A stretch of 64,000 bases of DNA, taken from positions 22,721 to 86,720 of the forward strand of contig JAAXOC010000042.1 in NCBI GenBank assembly GCA_014237145.1, written 5' to 3'. Positions 63,644 to 64,000 of this stretch are shown piece by piece. Both the position numbers and the translations under genes were made by a program. The notes under the pieces were generated by a model. That model made no database searches and was not told the origin of the DNA. It saw only the letters and a program-made list of their open reading frames with translations. How positions within the stretch are numbered: the first letter of the stretch is position 1; the number at the start of each line of letters is the position of its first letter. The stretch comes from ANME-2 cluster archaeon. GTDB lineage: Archaea; Halobacteriota; Methanosarcinia; Methanosarcinales; Methanocomedenaceae.

Positions 63644-63946
63644 ATGTCACTAGAATCCACGGGATTCGATAAAGAATACCTAATAAAAATCAATAATTTA
63701 TTATTCTTTGATATTTGGCAAAACGAAAAAATGAATTTAGAACAAAGAGACCTGCTAAAAGATATCGTTCAAAATAATTTAAATATACTTTATGGTAGGA
63801 AAAGATACAAAGAAATAATAAATATCGGTCTAAATCATCCATCAACATATGAAATCGATAATCAAACATTAATGTTTGGTCCTGCTGGTAATTTCCCAAA
63901 ATGTCCTGAGATAATGATATCCGGTATTTCTACTTCTATTACCTGA
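63644..63946 (+). CDS. Hypothetical protein (100 aa, possibly truncated)
   Basis: Reads MSLESTGFDKEYLIKINNLL and ends TLMFGPAGNFPKCPEIMISG plus ISTSIT. The end looks like the first beta strand of a larger alpha/beta domain (a hydrophobic strand following a P-x-x-P phrase), as if the protein stops early through a frameshift; another frame stays open to the window end. I do not recognise the family, and the gene cannot be judged fully because the window ends 54 bp later. Confidence 0.45.
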   Translation: MSLESTGFDKEYLIKINNLLFFDIWQNEKMNLEQRDLLKDIVQNNLNILYGRKRYKEIINIGLNHPSTYEIDNQTLMFGPAGNFPKCPEIMISGISTSIT

Positions 63947-64000
63947 CTTTGAAAGATAACCTTATTTCCTTACTGTTGAACTTTTTTATAACTTCTATTG

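Overview
The window reads as chromosome of an archaeon from the Methanosarcinales/ANME-2 neighbourhood (anaerobic methane or alkane oxidisers that pass electrons out of the cell). The sequence evidence: a complete archaeal CODH/ACS operon in the Methanosarcina order (cdhA-B-C, a CooC-type ATPase, cdhD-E); a methanogenesis-marker AIR-synthase-like gene; Nop5, KptA, RNase HII, a JAMM protease and a diphthamide-type ligase of archaeal type; TATA-type promoters; Methanosarcina-type S-layer domains and PGF-CTERM tails; and two giant multiheme c-type cytochromes, one with S-layer-like modules inserted among its haems. The lineage assignment is inference; there is no rRNA gene here to settle it.

Layout. 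1-6045: an ADP-forming acyl-CoA synthetase fragment, kptA and rtcA converging, a CoA-disulfide-reductase-like flavoprotein, and an Nfn/Sud-type two-subunit flavoenzyme. 6315-28525: extracellular electron transfer region with a pentahaem cytochrome, a 2315-residue beta-helix cytochrome (31 CXXCH plus variants), three small membrane-anchored cytochromes, an archaeal signal peptidase, membrane proteins, a 2125-residue cytochrome (34 CXXCH plus variants) and ccmF translationally coupled to it. 28639-41223: accessory region with small unknown genes, a MITE-like element, a UPF0175/PIN toxin-antitoxin pair, two 3'-terminal fragments of cdhE, and a chaperone-like module (giant TPR protein, GrpE, lid-less Hsp70, Ig-like/membrane protein), then a second TPR protein. 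41296-49428: the CODH/ACS operon, with a tandem duplication of the first 200 bp of cdhD. 49782-58797: housekeeping genes (RNase HII, a DnaJ-type zinc-finger protein, a diphthine-ammonia-ligase-like protein, a CbiA/CfbB amidase, Nop5, JAMM protease, marker protein 2, RNase HI) interrupted by one surface-protein gene and a broken doc toxin. 58820-62668: two cell-surface genes, followed by a partial copy of the RNase HI gene.

The most unusual signal is architectural. Three core genes (cdhE, the CbiA/CfbB gene and rnhA) are each followed on the same strand by accessory cargo and then by a partial copy of their own 3' end, the copy ending at or within about 10 nt of the stop codon. The cargo ranges from one gene to about 9 kb. 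This is what integration of foreign DNA at the 3' ends of core genes, with restoration of the reading frame, would leave behind; no integrase is visible. Two genes also lack any ATG/GTG/TTG at the expected start but have CTG codons 7-8 nt after a good Shine-Dalgarno sequence.

How the genes fit together: CODH/ACS makes or cleaves acetyl-CoA; the Nfn-type enzyme would balance NAD(P)H and ferredoxin; the cytochrome block would carry electrons from the membrane through the S-layer, with CcmF attaching haem and possibly the signal peptidase processing the secreted proteins; the surface genes supply S-layer material.
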